Shown here piece after piece: positions 12,783 through 19,881 of a stretch of 20,012 nt of DNA. Origin of the DNA: a virus; IMG/VR virus record IMGVR_UViG_3300024273_000191, positions 1 through 20,012 of that record, one strand, 5' to 3'. A program made the translations under genes and the position numbers. Position 1 is the first letter of the stretch. Each line of letters begins with the position of its first letter. The notes under the pieces were generated by a model. It did no database searches. It saw only the letters and a program-made list of their open reading frames with translations, and had not been told where the DNA came from.

Positions 12783-13808
12783 ATGAACTATATTGACTTA
12801 AAGTATACAAATCTGCTATCCAACCGCCTTGAGAGGTTCTCCGTCAAGGCAACCAATCCCTATCGTGTCAACTTCCGTTGTCCTATCTGTGGTGACTCTA
12901 GCAAGTCTAAAGTCAAGACAAGAGGTTGGATTCTAGAGAAGAACAACTCCGCCATCATGTACTGCCACAACTGTGGTGCATCTATGGGTCTGCGAAGGTT
13001 CCTAGAGAAGATTGATCCTATTCTCTACAATGATTATATCATCGATACTCGCCTCGACAAAGATATCCTAAAGAAGCAAATAGAAGAAATCAAATCTCCC
13101 ATTGATACGCTGATTCATAAGGTGCCTGTATTTAAAAAGTCAGGATCGCCCCTTCTGAGTATTAAGAAGATTAGTCAATTGCGACCTGATCATCCAGCGA
13201 AAGCATATATACAGAAGAGACAGATACCCACATCAAAACACTACAAATTGTATTACGCACCTAAGTTCAATTCTTGGGTGAACAGTATCATTCCTGGCAA
13301 GCTGCCTGACAATGGCAGGGATGCACCACGACTGATTCTGCCCTTCATCGATAAAGCTGGTGTGCTGTTCGGCTTTCAAGGCAGAGCGTTTGATAAAACT
13401 TCTCTACGTTATATCACTATCATGCTTGACGAAGAACGAGCAAAAATCTTTGGCATGGACACTGCCGACTTTGATAAAAAGTATCAAATCGTTGAAGGTC
13501 CAATCGACAGCCTGTTTCTTGATAATACCATCGCTATGGCTGGTGCTGACGTTACTGTTCCTAATGAAGAGAACTCTGTTACAATATTCGACAACGAGCC
13601 TCGAAATAAAGAGATATGCGACCGTATGCATAAGGCACTTGATCGTGGATTGAAAGTCTGTATCTGGCCATCAGGTATCGTAGACAAAGATATTAACGAC
13701 ATGGTTCTATCTGGCGTTGACCCTATTAATGTTCAGATGATTATCGACAACAACACATTCTCTGGGCTGCAAGGTAAGCTGCAACTCAGTGCTTGGAGAA
13801 AATGCTAG
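12783..13808 (+). CDS. 61: DNA primase, T4 gp61 type
   Basis: 341 residues, against 342 for T4 gp61. A zinc-binding domain at the N-terminus has C33-x2-C36 and C61-x2-C64 (C-P-I-C-G-D-S and Y-C-H-N-C-G). A TOPRIM-type catalytic core follows: V-E238-G-P-I-D-S, F-D270-N-E-P and D-K-D-I-N-D (301-306) supply the acidic metal-binding residues. It makes RNA primers for lagging-strand synthesis together with the gp41-type helicase, which is not in this window. ATG 12783 has GGAG five bases upstream; the in-frame GTG at 12777 overlaps that site and is rejected. It is the first gene behind a strong sigma70-type promoter, consistent with early expression. Confidence 0.92.
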   Translation: MNYIDLKYTNLLSNRLERFSVKATNPYRVNFRCPICGDSSKSKVKTRGWILEKNNSAIMYCHNCGASMGLRRFLEKIDPILYNDYIIDTRLDKDILKKQIEEIKSPIDTLIHKVPVFKKSGSPLLSIKKISQLRPDHPAKAYIQKRQIPTSKHYKLYYAPKFNSWVNSIIPGKLPDNGRDAPRLILPFIDKAGVLFGFQGRAFDKTSLRYITIMLDEERAKIFGMDTADFDKKYQIVEGPIDSLFLDNTIAMAGADVTVPNEENSVTIFDNEPRNKEICDRMHKALDRGLKVCIWPSGIVDKDINDMVLSGVDPINVQMIIDNNTFSGLQGKLQLSAWRKC

Positions 13809-13830
13809 ACCACATTGAGAAAAATAGCAC

Positions 13831-13859
13831 TTGACATCGCCTTTGATGCGTGTTAATGT
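13831..13859 (+). promoter_or_regulatory. Probable early promoter for the DHFR-TS genes
   Basis: TTGACA at 13831-13836, then 17 bases, then TAATGT at 13854-13859 preceded by TG (13851-13852) as an extended -10. It lies just after the primase stop and 45 bases before the frd start. Confidence 0.6.
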
Positions 13860-13903
13860 GGTACATGAGACTGTAATCAACTGACTTTATTGGAGAACCG
13901 TTA

Positions 13904-14389
13904 ATGATTCGAGCTATCTTTGCCTGCGACTCTACTGGCGGCATCGGTCGTCATGGCACTATTCCATGGCCTAAGAACACAGCAGACTTGAAGTGGTTTA
14001 AAGAGACTACTACAGGTGAGATTGTTATGATGGGCAGAAAAACTTGGGATGACCCTATGATGCCGAAGCCCCTTCCTAACAGATATAACATCGTCGTATC
14101 AGACCGTGAAGTTATTCATGGACCTAACATGATCGTGAAGCGAGCCGATGTAGAAAAATATCTAAAGATGTTTCGAGATATCAATAAAGATGTGTGGATC
14201 ATCGGTGGTGGGCTCCTTCTATCTGCTACAGTGTCTATGTGTGATGAGATTTGGATCAGCCGTATCTCAGGCGATTATGACTGCGATACACGTATTACGA
14301 TACCCGATTCGTTCACACTGTATGATGCACGAGTAAGCGAAGCGCTTGGCCTTCAACTAGAGAAGTATAAAAATGCAACAGTATCATGA
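13904..14389 (+). CDS. frd: Dihydrofolate reductase
   Basis: 161 residues, the usual DHFR size. Visible motifs: I-F-A-C-D-S-T-G-G-I-G (substrate/cofactor loop), I-P-W-P (21-24), D-L-K-W-F-K (28-33), M-M-G-R-K-T-W (NADPH-binding loop, about 42-48), S-D-R and W-I-I-G-G-G (about 99-104). It reduces dihydrofolate to tetrahydrofolate with NADPH, replenishing the methylene-tetrahydrofolate oxidised by the thymidylate synthase encoded next. ATG 13904 has GGAG at 13892-13895. The gene overlaps td by 17 bases, so translation is coupled. Gene order frd-td is the same as in T4. The acid in T-T-G-E near 39, or the aspartate at 28, is the catalytic candidate. Phage DHFRs may also be baseplate parts in T4; nothing here shows that. 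Confidence 0.95.
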   Translation: MIRAIFACDSTGGIGRHGTIPWPKNTADLKWFKETTTGEIVMMGRKTWDDPMMPKPLPNRYNIVVSDREVIHGPNMIVKRADVEKYLKMFRDINKDVWIIGGGLLLSATVSMCDEIWISRISGDYDCDTRITIPDSFTLYDARVSEALGLQLEKYKNATVS

Positions 14390-15269
14390 TGCACTACAGC
14401 ATGTTCTTGACAACGGCGAAGAGTGTTCAGATAGAACGGGCGTAGGAACCCGGTCTATTTTTGGTCATCAGATGCGATTTGACTTGACAAAGGGCTTCCC
14501 TGCTGTTACAACTAAGAAGTTAGCTTGGCGTGCAGTCGTGGGTGAACTACTCTGGTTCCTCGAAGGAAGCACAGACGAACGCAGACTTGCAGAAATCACA
14601 TTCGAAAAAGACCGAACAGAACTTGTCGGCAAAAACACCATCTGGACAGCCAATGCTGATGCGCAAGGTAAAGGACTAGGCTACACAAACACTCTGTTCA
14701 AAAAGGAGTTAGGACCAGTATACGGATATCAGTGGCGCAACTTTGCTGGCTCATCGTGGCAACCTGAATTCTACGGTCAAGTCAAACACGGCTTCGATCA
14801 AATCGAATGGCTTATCAACGAAATTAAAACCAACCCAGATTCACGAAGACTCATTCTATCGGCGTGGTCAGCGGGACAGATACATCTTATGGCATTACCG
14901 CCTTGCCATACGATGTCTCAGTTTCGTGTCATAAATGGTAAATTAAGCTGTCATCTGTATCAGCGTAGTGCCGATATGTTTCTAGGCGTGCCATTTAATA
15001 TTGCCTCATATGCCCTTTTGACGCACATGATTGCTGCTATTTGTGATCTAGAAGTAGCAGATTTTGTGTGGAGTGGCGGCGATGTTCATATATATAGTAA
15101 TCATGGTGACCAAGTAAGACTTCAACTAGAACGGTCACCACGAAATCTTCCCACACTAGAGTTGCCTAAAATAGAAAATCTTCTTGATGTGCTAAATTCA
15201 AGCACTTCTGATTACATTCTGCGCAACTACGATCCTATGGACAATATAAAAGCGCCAATGGCGGTATAA
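14373..15269 (+). CDS. td: Thymidylate synthase (ThyA type)
   Basis: 298 residues. R21-T-G-V-G-T binds the dUMP phosphate. W-F-L-E-G-S-T and Y-G-Y-Q-W-R-N-F (117-124) are ThyA signatures. L-P-P-C178-H-T carries the catalytic Cys, followed by C-H-L-Y-Q-R-S-A-D-M-F-L-G-V-P-F-N-I-A-S-Y (193-213) and G-D-V-H-I-Y-S-N-H (236-244). It methylates dUMP to dTMP using methylene-tetrahydrofolate, with dihydrofolate recycled by the adjacent DHFR. The C-terminus K-A-P-M-A-V fits the closing tail of the family. Uninterrupted: no intron, unlike T4 td. The start ATG lies inside frd. It is probably cotranscribed with nrdB, 18 bases downstream, up to the terminator at 16268. Confidence 0.96.
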   Translation: MQQYHDALQHVLDNGEECSDRTGVGTRSIFGHQMRFDLTKGFPAVTTKKLAWRAVVGELLWFLEGSTDERRLAEITFEKDRTELVGKNTIWTANADAQGKGLGYTNTLFKKELGPVYGYQWRNFAGSSWQPEFYGQVKHGFDQIEWLINEIKTNPDSRRLILSAWSAGQIHLMALPPCHTMSQFRVINGKLSCHLYQRSADMFLGVPFNIASYALLTHMIAAICDLEVADFVWSGGDVHIYSNHGDQVRLQLERSPRNLPTLELPKIENLLDVLNSSTSDYILRNYDPMDNIKAPMAV

Positions 15270-15287
15270 AAATAAAGAGGTTACTAC

Positions 15288-16259
15288 ATGCTATTCGAAG
15301 AACAAATTTCCCGTAAGCCCGACCAATACCCATGGACTAAACAATTCATCGATGCCATCTGGCAGGGATTTTGGACACCAGACGAATTCAACTTTAGATC
15401 AGACTACTCTCAGTTCAAAAGCGATTTGTCCGAAGAAGAGCAACAAGTCGTTGTACGCACTCTGTCTGCCATTGGTCAGATTGAAGTCGCAGTAAAAACA
15501 TTCTGGGCAGACATCGGTCGCCATATGCCGCACTCATCGATTCGTGATCTTGGTTATGCTATGGCAAACTCCGAAGTCATTCACAACCTAGCATATGAAA
15601 AACTGCTTGATGTTCTACATCTGAGCCACGTATTCGAAGAGAACTTGAAAGAAGAAGTGATCAAAGGTCGTGTCAACTATCTTCGTAAGTACAACAAGAA
15701 AGTATACAAAGACGCAAAGCAACAGTACATCTATTCGATCATCCTGTTCACCTTGTTCGTAGAGAACGTGTCTCTGTTCAGCCAGTTCTATATCATCATG
15801 CACTTCAATCGTAATCGTGCCGTACTGAAAGATTGTGCGCAGCAAGTGCAATATACTCGCAACGAAGAAATGCTTCACGCACAAGTTGGTGTCAAGTTGA
15901 TTCAAACTCTTCGTGAAGAATATCCGCAGTATTTTGACGAAGAAATGCATTCTCGTATTCAGCAAGAGTGTGCCGATTCTCTGTTGGCAGAAGGCAAAGT
16001 TATCGATTGGATCATGGGTGACTATTCTATTCCAGGTCTGAGCGCAGACATTCTAAAGAGTTTCATCGCAAAGAGAATGAAAGATTCGCTTGGTATGATT
16101 GGCTTTGATAACAGCACAGTCGAGTACAACCAGCACCACATCGACCAGACATACTGGTTTGATGAAGAACTACTTGGCGCTAACATGACAGACTTTTTCC
16201 AAAAGCGACCAGTCGAATATGCCAAAGGCAAAGGTATCACCGCAGACGATTTGTTTTAA
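15288..16259 (+). CDS. nrdB: Class I ribonucleotide reductase small (beta) subunit
   Basis: 323 residues. The dinuclear metal ligands and radical tyrosine are in place: D75 (F-W-A-D), E96-x-x-H99 with Y103 four residues later (S-E-V-I-H-N-L-A-Y), E159 (F-V-E-N-V-S), and E194-x-x-H197 (N-E-E-M-L-H). The acidic tail ending D-D-L-F fits the peptide that docks on the large subunit. It generates the tyrosyl radical used by NrdA to reduce ribonucleoside diphosphates. AGAGG about 8-10 bases before ATG 15288. It follows td closely but is separated from nrdA by a strong terminator, so the two subunits are not simply one operon. The order nrdB-nrdA is reversed relative to T4. Confidence 0.96.
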   Translation: MLFEEQISRKPDQYPWTKQFIDAIWQGFWTPDEFNFRSDYSQFKSDLSEEEQQVVVRTLSAIGQIEVAVKTFWADIGRHMPHSSIRDLGYAMANSEVIHNLAYEKLLDVLHLSHVFEENLKEEVIKGRVNYLRKYNKKVYKDAKQQYIYSIILFTLFVENVSLFSQFYIIMHFNRNRAVLKDCAQQVQYTRNEEMLHAQVGVKLIQTLREEYPQYFDEEMHSRIQQECADSLLAEGKVIDWIMGDYSIPGLSADILKSFIAKRMKDSLGMIGFDNSTVEYNQHHIDQTYWFDEELLGANMTDFFQKRPVEYAKGKGITADDLF

Positions 16260-16267
16260 TTAAGTAT

Positions 16268-16307
16268 AACACCAGTGGAATATTATTGTTCCACTGGTGT
16301 TTCTTTT
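16268..16307 (+). terminator. Rho-independent terminator after nrdB
   Basis: AACACCAGTGGAA (16268-16280) and TTCCACTGGTGTT (16289-16301) form a perfect 13-base stem with an 8-base loop, followed by a T-rich tail (TTTCTTTT). It separates the frd-td-nrdB unit from nrdA. Confidence 0.92.
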
Positions 16308-16337
16308 GACATCACAAAAATAATAGAACCGTATAAA
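16306..16337 (+). promoter_or_regulatory. Possible promoter for nrdA
   Basis: TTGACA (16306-16311) emerges from the terminator T tract, with TATAAA at 16332-16337. The 20-base spacer is long for sigma70. A promoter is expected here because a strong terminator precedes nrdA, but the exact elements are uncertain. Confidence 0.4.
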
Positions 16338-16356
16338 ATAATTAGAGGACATAATA

Positions 16357-18015
16357 ATGATCGACACAACTAAGAATTGGTGGTGGGCTAACGAAGGATC
16401 AAGAACATTCCTATCAAGGGGTTACATTGATGGTAATATGACTGCGGAAGAACGGGTAAGAGAAATTGCTAAAACGGCTGAGCGTATCTTAGACATCGAA
16501 GGATTTGCAGACAAGTTCTACCACTACATGAGTCGTGGTTACTATTCGCTATCGTCTCCCGTGTGGAGCAACTTCGGAACAAACAAAGGTCTTCCTATCT
16601 CGTGTAATGGCGTGTTCATCGATGACTCCGTTGAGTCTATCTTGAACAAAGTTGGCGAAGTCGGTATGCAGACTAAGATGGGCGCAGGCACTTCCGCATA
16701 CATTGGCGCTATTCGTTCTCGTGGTTCCGATATTAAGACTGGCGGCAAAGCAGACGGTCCAGTTCACTACGCCAACATGTTCGAAACTACAGTTGACATC
16801 ATCAGTCAAGGCAACGTCCGTCGTGGCTCAATGGCTGTTTATATCGATATCGAATCACCAGATATCATGGAGTTTCTTGAATGTCGTGAAGAAGGTTCTT
16901 CAATCAAGAACCTAAGTCTGGGCGTATGTATCTCTGATAAGTTCATGGCCGAAATGATTGAAGGTGATTCTGAAAAGCGGGACGTGTGGGCAAGAATTCT
17001 GCGTAAGCGTCGTGAGTCCGGTTATCCTTATCTGTTCTTCTCTGATACGGTAAACAACAACAAGCCACAAGTTCTCAAAGACAAAGAACGCCGAATCTGG
17101 GCATCGAATTTGTGTTCAGAAATTGCACTGCCTTCTGCCGTGGATGAGTCATTCGTATGCAACCTAGCATCTATGAACGCCGTTACGTTTGATGAGTGGC
17201 AGCATACAGATGCAGTCGAAACTATGATTTACTTCCTAGATGCAGTCATGGAAGAGTATATCGGCAAAGTGAAAGATATTCCTTTCATGCAATCGTCTTA
17301 CAACTTTGCTGTTCGTTGGAGAGCATTGGGCTTAGGCATTCTCGGATGGCATTCGTATCTACAGTCGAAGATGATCCCATTCGAATCTTTCCAAGCTCAC
17401 ATGGAAAACATCAAAATTGCAAAGTTTATTGATGATCGTTCTTTGATCGCAACCAAGGAACTAGCTATTGAGTATGGCGAGCCAGAAGGAATGCTCGGTT
17501 ACGGCCAACGAAATCTTACACGTTGCGCTATCGCACCTACTACCTCCTCTAGTTTCATTCTTGGTCAAGTTTCTCCGAGCATTGAGCCGTTAGCGTCGAA
17601 CTACTTCACCAAAGACCTTGCAAAAGGAAAGTTCACGTTTAAGAACCCAGCACTCGCAGAAGTTCTCAAAGCACATGACAAAGATACGTTCGAAGTTTGG
17701 GAATCTATCTTGAAGCGTGGCGGATCGGTTCAACACCTTGAATTCCTGACACAGAACGAGAGAGACGTGTTTAAGACGTTCTCGGAGATTACGCCAATAT
17801 CAATCGTGCAGCAAGCGGGTGCTAGACAGAAGTATGTCGATCAAGCCCAGTCGCTGAACCTTCTAATTCATCCAGATGTATCAGCAAAAGATGTGAATGC
17901 TCTGATTATCGAAGGCTGGAAGCTGGGTGTGAAAACTTTCTACTACCAACGTTCTGCTAACCCAGCACAAGAACTAGTACGTGATATCATGAATTGTTCG
18001 GCGTGTGAAGCGTAA
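16357..18015 (+). CDS. nrdA: Class I ribonucleotide reductase large (alpha) subunit, short form
   Basis: 552 residues, about 200 shorter than T4 or E. coli NrdA. It begins directly with the catalytic-barrel region (N-W-W-W-A-N-E-G-S-R), so the N-terminal ATP-cone overall-activity domain is absent. Active-site residues are present: C83 (I-S-C-N-G) and C268 (V-C-N-L-A-S-M-N) as the redox pair; N251-L-C253-S-E255 with the thiyl radical Cys; Y529-Y530 (T-F-Y-Y-Q-R) for radical transfer; and C547/C550 in the C-terminal shuttle. I-A-P-T-T-S-S-S-F-I (392-401) is the conserved phosphate-binding loop. It reduces ribonucleotides to deoxyribonucleotides with NrdB. GAGGAC before ATG 16357. Loss of the ATP cone suggests that dATP feedback inhibition is missing, which would suit a phage. 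The gene ends at a strong terminator. Confidence 0.96.
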   Translation: MIDTTKNWWWANEGSRTFLSRGYIDGNMTAEERVREIAKTAERILDIEGFADKFYHYMSRGYYSLSSPVWSNFGTNKGLPISCNGVFIDDSVESILNKVGEVGMQTKMGAGTSAYIGAIRSRGSDIKTGGKADGPVHYANMFETTVDIISQGNVRRGSMAVYIDIESPDIMEFLECREEGSSIKNLSLGVCISDKFMAEMIEGDSEKRDVWARILRKRRESGYPYLFFSDTVNNNKPQVLKDKERRIWASNLCSEIALPSAVDESFVCNLASMNAVTFDEWQHTDAVETMIYFLDAVMEEYIGKVKDIPFMQSSYNFAVRWRALGLGILGWHSYLQSKMIPFESFQAHMENIKIAKFIDDRSLIATKELAIEYGEPEGMLGYGQRNLTRCAIAPTTSSSFILGQVSPSIEPLASNYFTKDLAKGKFTFKNPALAEVLKAHDKDTFEVWESILKRGGSVQHLEFLTQNERDVFKTFSEITPISIVQQAGARQKYVDQAQSLNLLIHPDVSAKDVNALIIEGWKLGVKTFYYQRSANPAQELVRDIMNCSACEA

Positions 18016-18035
18016 TTCTTAGATAACTAGCAATA

Positions 18036-18082
18036 ACGACCGTGATAAAGGGGGGACAAATCGTCTCCCCTTTAGTCGTTTT
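18036..18082 (+). terminator. Rho-independent terminator after nrdA
   Basis: AAAGGGGGGAC (18047-18057) pairs with GTCTCCCCTTT (18063-18073) through one G-T wobble around a 5-base loop. The flanking ACGAC (18036-18040) and GTCGT (18075-18079) can extend the stem. A short T run (18079-18082) follows. The 90 bases after it (18083-18172) hold only a leader, with no promoter that I can define. Confidence 0.85.
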
Positions 18083-18172
18083 ACAGACTGACTCCAGGGA
18101 CGATGCTAAATACTCAAATGGAGCTATAGAGTTCCCCGAGAAAAGTAACATGTAACGTGGAGATAATCAAAC

Positions 18173-18334
18173 ATGGAAAGATTCGAACATATTTGTGGAG
18201 TATGTGACACTGAGTTTGCGGTAGAGCTATTCGAAGAGAAGGTAGCTTTTTGCCCTTGCTGCGGCGAGCATTTGGCCATCCCAGAAGATGAGACTTGGGA
18301 AGATGATAACGATAGCGACGAAGACGACGAATGA
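18173..18334 (+). CDS. Small zinc-ribbon protein
   Basis: 53 residues, MERFEHICGVCDTEF... Two C-x2-C knuckles (C8/C11 in I-C-G-V-C, and C28/C31 in F-C-P-C-C-G; C30 gives an alternative pairing) predict one zinc ribbon, followed by a highly acidic tail (D-D-N-D-S-D-E-D-D-E). GGAG at 18159-18162 precedes the ATG at 18173. The TGA overlaps the ATG of the GIY-YIG-like gene as ATGA, so the two are translationally coupled and may act together. Zinc-ribbon mini-proteins of this kind are common in T4-like early regions. Targets are unknown; the acidic tail suggests protein binding or a DNA-mimic character rather than DNA binding. Confidence 0.75.
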   Translation: MERFEHICGVCDTEFAVELFEEKVAFCPCCGEHLAIPEDETWEDDNDSDEDDE

Positions 18335-18780
18335 TCTGGACTTTAAACGACGTAGAGTTCACCAGTGAAATGATTGAAAGCTACGTCGGGTTCATCTATT
18401 GTATCACCGACCTTAGAAATAACAAAAAATACTTAGGTAAGAAGCTGTTCGTCTCGACCAGAAGACTTGCTCCTCTCAAAGGCAAGACACGTAAGCGTGT
18501 TGTCAAGAAAGAGTCAGACTGGAAAGACTACTTCGGTTCATCGGAAGAAGTCAAACTTCTGGTAGAGGAACTTGGTCGTGACAACTTTAAGAGAGAGATA
18601 CTACATCTTTGTAACGCAAAGGGTGAAATGGGTTATCTTGAACTGTATGAACAGATGAAGCGACATGCGCTACTGTCGGACGAATATTACAACGGCATCG
18701 TACAGGCGAAGATTCACCGCACCCACGTCAAGAACCTCAAGTGGCTCATGGCCGAAGACTGGGATGCTCCTGTAAAATAG
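18331..18780 (+). CDS. GIY-YIG-like nuclease family protein
   Basis: 149 residues. G-F-I-Y-C-I-T-D (20-27) and K-Y-L-G-K-K (33-38) correspond to the GIY and YIG strands. Basic residues lie between about 44 and 61 (R-R-L-A-P-L-K-G-K-T-R-K-R). D-W-K-D-Y-F-G-S-S (63-71), F-K-R-E-I-L (88-93) and a Glu in G-Y-L-E-L-Y-E (101-107) fit the rest of the fold and its catalytic Glu. Such single-domain proteins recur in T4-like phages; some GIY-YIG proteins are homing or repair nucleases. No separate DNA-recognition domain is visible, so a homing enzyme in the Seg/I-TevI sense is not established. The start overlaps the zinc-ribbon gene by 4 bases. A repeated-type promoter starts 4 bases after its stop. 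Confidence 0.75.
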   Translation: MIWTLNDVEFTSEMIESYVGFIYCITDLRNNKKYLGKKLFVSTRRLAPLKGKTRKRVVKKESDWKDYFGSSEEVKLLVEELGRDNFKREILHLCNAKGEMGYLELYEQMKRHALLSDEYYNGIVQAKIHRTHVKNLKWLMAEDWDAPVK

Positions 18781-18783
18781 CTC

Positions 18784-18812
18784 TTGACATCAACATCGAA
18801 TCATAGTATGAT
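18784..18812 (+). promoter_or_regulatory. Early promoter cassette copy 1
   Basis: TTGACA (18784-18789), 17-base spacer, TATGAT (18807-18812). The spacer contains a CGAATCA segment shared with the copies at 19388 and 19822. It serves the 50-residue membrane protein gene. Confidence 0.85.
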
Positions 18813-18845
18813 CATATTGTAGTATAAGAGAATATGGAGATAAAG

Positions 18846-18998
18846 ATGCCTAAGATGTTTATAGTATGGATGGTGTTCTGCGCCTTTGCTGGCATTGCTT
18901 CGCTGTTCTTCGTCGTCAGCAAGTGTGGTGCCAAAGGACTGTTTTACGGCAACGGTGCGGTCTTTGTGGCAGCGTCGGGAGTATGTGACGAAAAGTAA
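18846..18998 (+). CDS. Small single-pass membrane protein
   Basis: 50 residues, MPKMFIVWMVFCAFAG..., with one hydrophobic helix at about 4-25 and a short hydrophilic/Gly-rich tail containing Cys at 27 and 47. GGAG at 18836-18839 stands six bases before the ATG, and a good promoter lies 34 bases upstream, so it is likely a real early gene despite its size. The two distal Cys could form a disulfide if the C-terminus is periplasmic. It might be an inner-membrane host-takeover or superinfection-type protein, but nothing identifies a function. Confidence 0.68.
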   Translation: MPKMFIVWMVFCAFAGIASLFFVVSKCGAKGLFYGNGAVFVAASGVCDEK

Positions 18999-19001
18999 CT
19001 C

Positions 19002-19033
19002 TCGACAACCCCCACAAATCAGGATGATATAAT
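19002..19033 (+). promoter_or_regulatory. Early promoter cassette copy 2 (degenerate)
   Basis: TCGACA at 19002-19007 aligns with the -35 of its siblings, and AATCAG falls at the same distance. The aligned -10 position is TGATAT, with a better TATAAT three bases further on (19028-19033). It lies 4 bases after the upstream stop. Confidence 0.5.
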
Positions 19034-19378
19034 ATGTCAATGCACATAGTTGCACCATACATGACCACGACAAAATATAATAGCAAAGACAAAAAGACAA
19101 AGAACAAACGTCTGCTTGCAGCACAGGAACGCCACGAGAAGTGGATGAACGATAAGGGCTACAACAAGAAAGCCACTGCTATCGTCAACGAGATTCCGAA
19201 CTACTCTTCTAATAAACCAGCAGTGCCTCTCAGTAACAATATCTGTAGCAGCGGCACAGCAAAAGAGCGTACTGAGTACACTGGCACCTTGATCAAAGGC
19301 ATCGCCACGATGCACAAAAGCAACGCTGTTCCCATCACGAATAAAGAGCAAGCGATACAAATAAGTCGAATGACCTAA
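19034..19378 (+). CDS. Conserved basic phage protein
   Basis: 114 residues, strongly basic (N-S-K-D-K-K-T-K-N-K-R near 16-26). N-terminus with H-I-V-A-P-Y-M-T-T-T-K-Y and C-terminus K-G-I-A-T-M-H-K-S-N-A-V-P-I (88-101). The 'GIATMHKSNAVP' motif is highly conserved in short proteins of T4-like and other phages; its function is unknown. The basic N-terminal half suggests nucleic-acid or acidic-surface binding. ATGs at 19034 and 19040 are both possible: AGGA (19021-19024) fits 19034, but the TATAAT immediately before it would put the RNA start near 19040, so initiation could be near-leaderless. Confidence 0.8.
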   Translation: MSMHIVAPYMTTTKYNSKDKKTKNKRLLAAQERHEKWMNDKGYNKKATAIVNEIPNYSSNKPAVPLSNNICSSGTAKERTEYTGTLIKGIATMHKSNAVPITNKEQAIQISRMT

Positions 19379-19387
19379 AAATAGCGC

Positions 19388-19416
19388 TTGACAACGACAA
19401 CGAATCAGTCTATGTT
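19388..19416 (+). promoter_or_regulatory. Early promoter cassette copy 3
   Basis: TTGACA (19388-19393), 17-base spacer, TATGTT (19411-19416). From the -35 through CGAATCAGT it is identical to the copy at 19822. It lies 32 bases before the next ATG. Confidence 0.85.
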
Positions 19417-19447
19417 ATAAGAGTGAGATAGACAAGAGGTACACGAC

Positions 19448-19825
19448 ATGAGTTACGATTTTGATTACTACAGGGGCAACGGGCTGTCATACCCAGAAAT
19501 GCCAACCAAGCCTTTTCTGTCGCCCAATCACAAAAGTCCCGAAGCTCTTGCGTATGCCGATGCGTTGGTAGATTACGAGCATGAAATAGAGGACTACAAA
19601 GAATTGCTTTCTGTATACAACACTTCAAAGTATACACGCTTGACTGAGTTCTGCAATTTGTTGCGTGATGACCATGATATTAGCCAAGCTCAGTTCAATA
19701 TTATCTGGCAGACGGTGAACAAGTCAAACGACCTCGGCGGCAATAATATGGTCTCGCAGGCAGCAGTTGATCGATTTGTCTTGTTCTACGACATGGCGTC
19801 AGAATTTGCTGCGCTAGAGGGTTGA
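19448..19825 (+). CDS. Hypothetical phage protein
   Basis: 125 residues, acidic, no recognised catalytic motif. An N-terminal Tyr/Pro segment (F-D-Y-Y-R-G-N-G-L-S-Y-P-E-M-P-T-K-P-F-L) is followed by two helices: A-L-A-Y-A-D-A-L-V-D-Y-E-H-E-I-E-D-Y at about 33-50 and a region near 62-95. GAGG at 19436-19439 precedes ATG 19448, and an early promoter cassette lies immediately upstream. The TGA overlaps the next cassette's -35 box. Small early phage proteins of this kind often act on host targets, but no target can be named. Confidence 0.78.
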   Translation: MSYDFDYYRGNGLSYPEMPTKPFLSPNHKSPEALAYADALVDYEHEIEDYKELLSVYNTSKYTRLTEFCNLLRDDHDISQAQFNIIWQTVNKSNDLGGNNMVSQAAVDRFVLFYDMASEFAALEG

Positions 19826-19850
19826 CAACGACAACGAATCAGTATATGAT
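19822..19850 (+). promoter_or_regulatory. Early promoter cassette copy 4
   Basis: TTGACA (19822-19827), 17-base spacer, TATGAT (19845-19850). The -35 overlaps the TGA of the preceding gene. It drives the gene cut by the right edge. Confidence 0.87.
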
Positions 19851-19881
19851 GAACTTGTAACAGATGATAGGAACTAGACAG

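Noticed and set aside
18083-18172. Promoter or riboswitch in the leader of the zinc-ribbon gene
   Set aside because: CTGACT and several A/T-rich hexamers are present, but no pair has acceptable spacing, and no conserved riboswitch fold was recognised.
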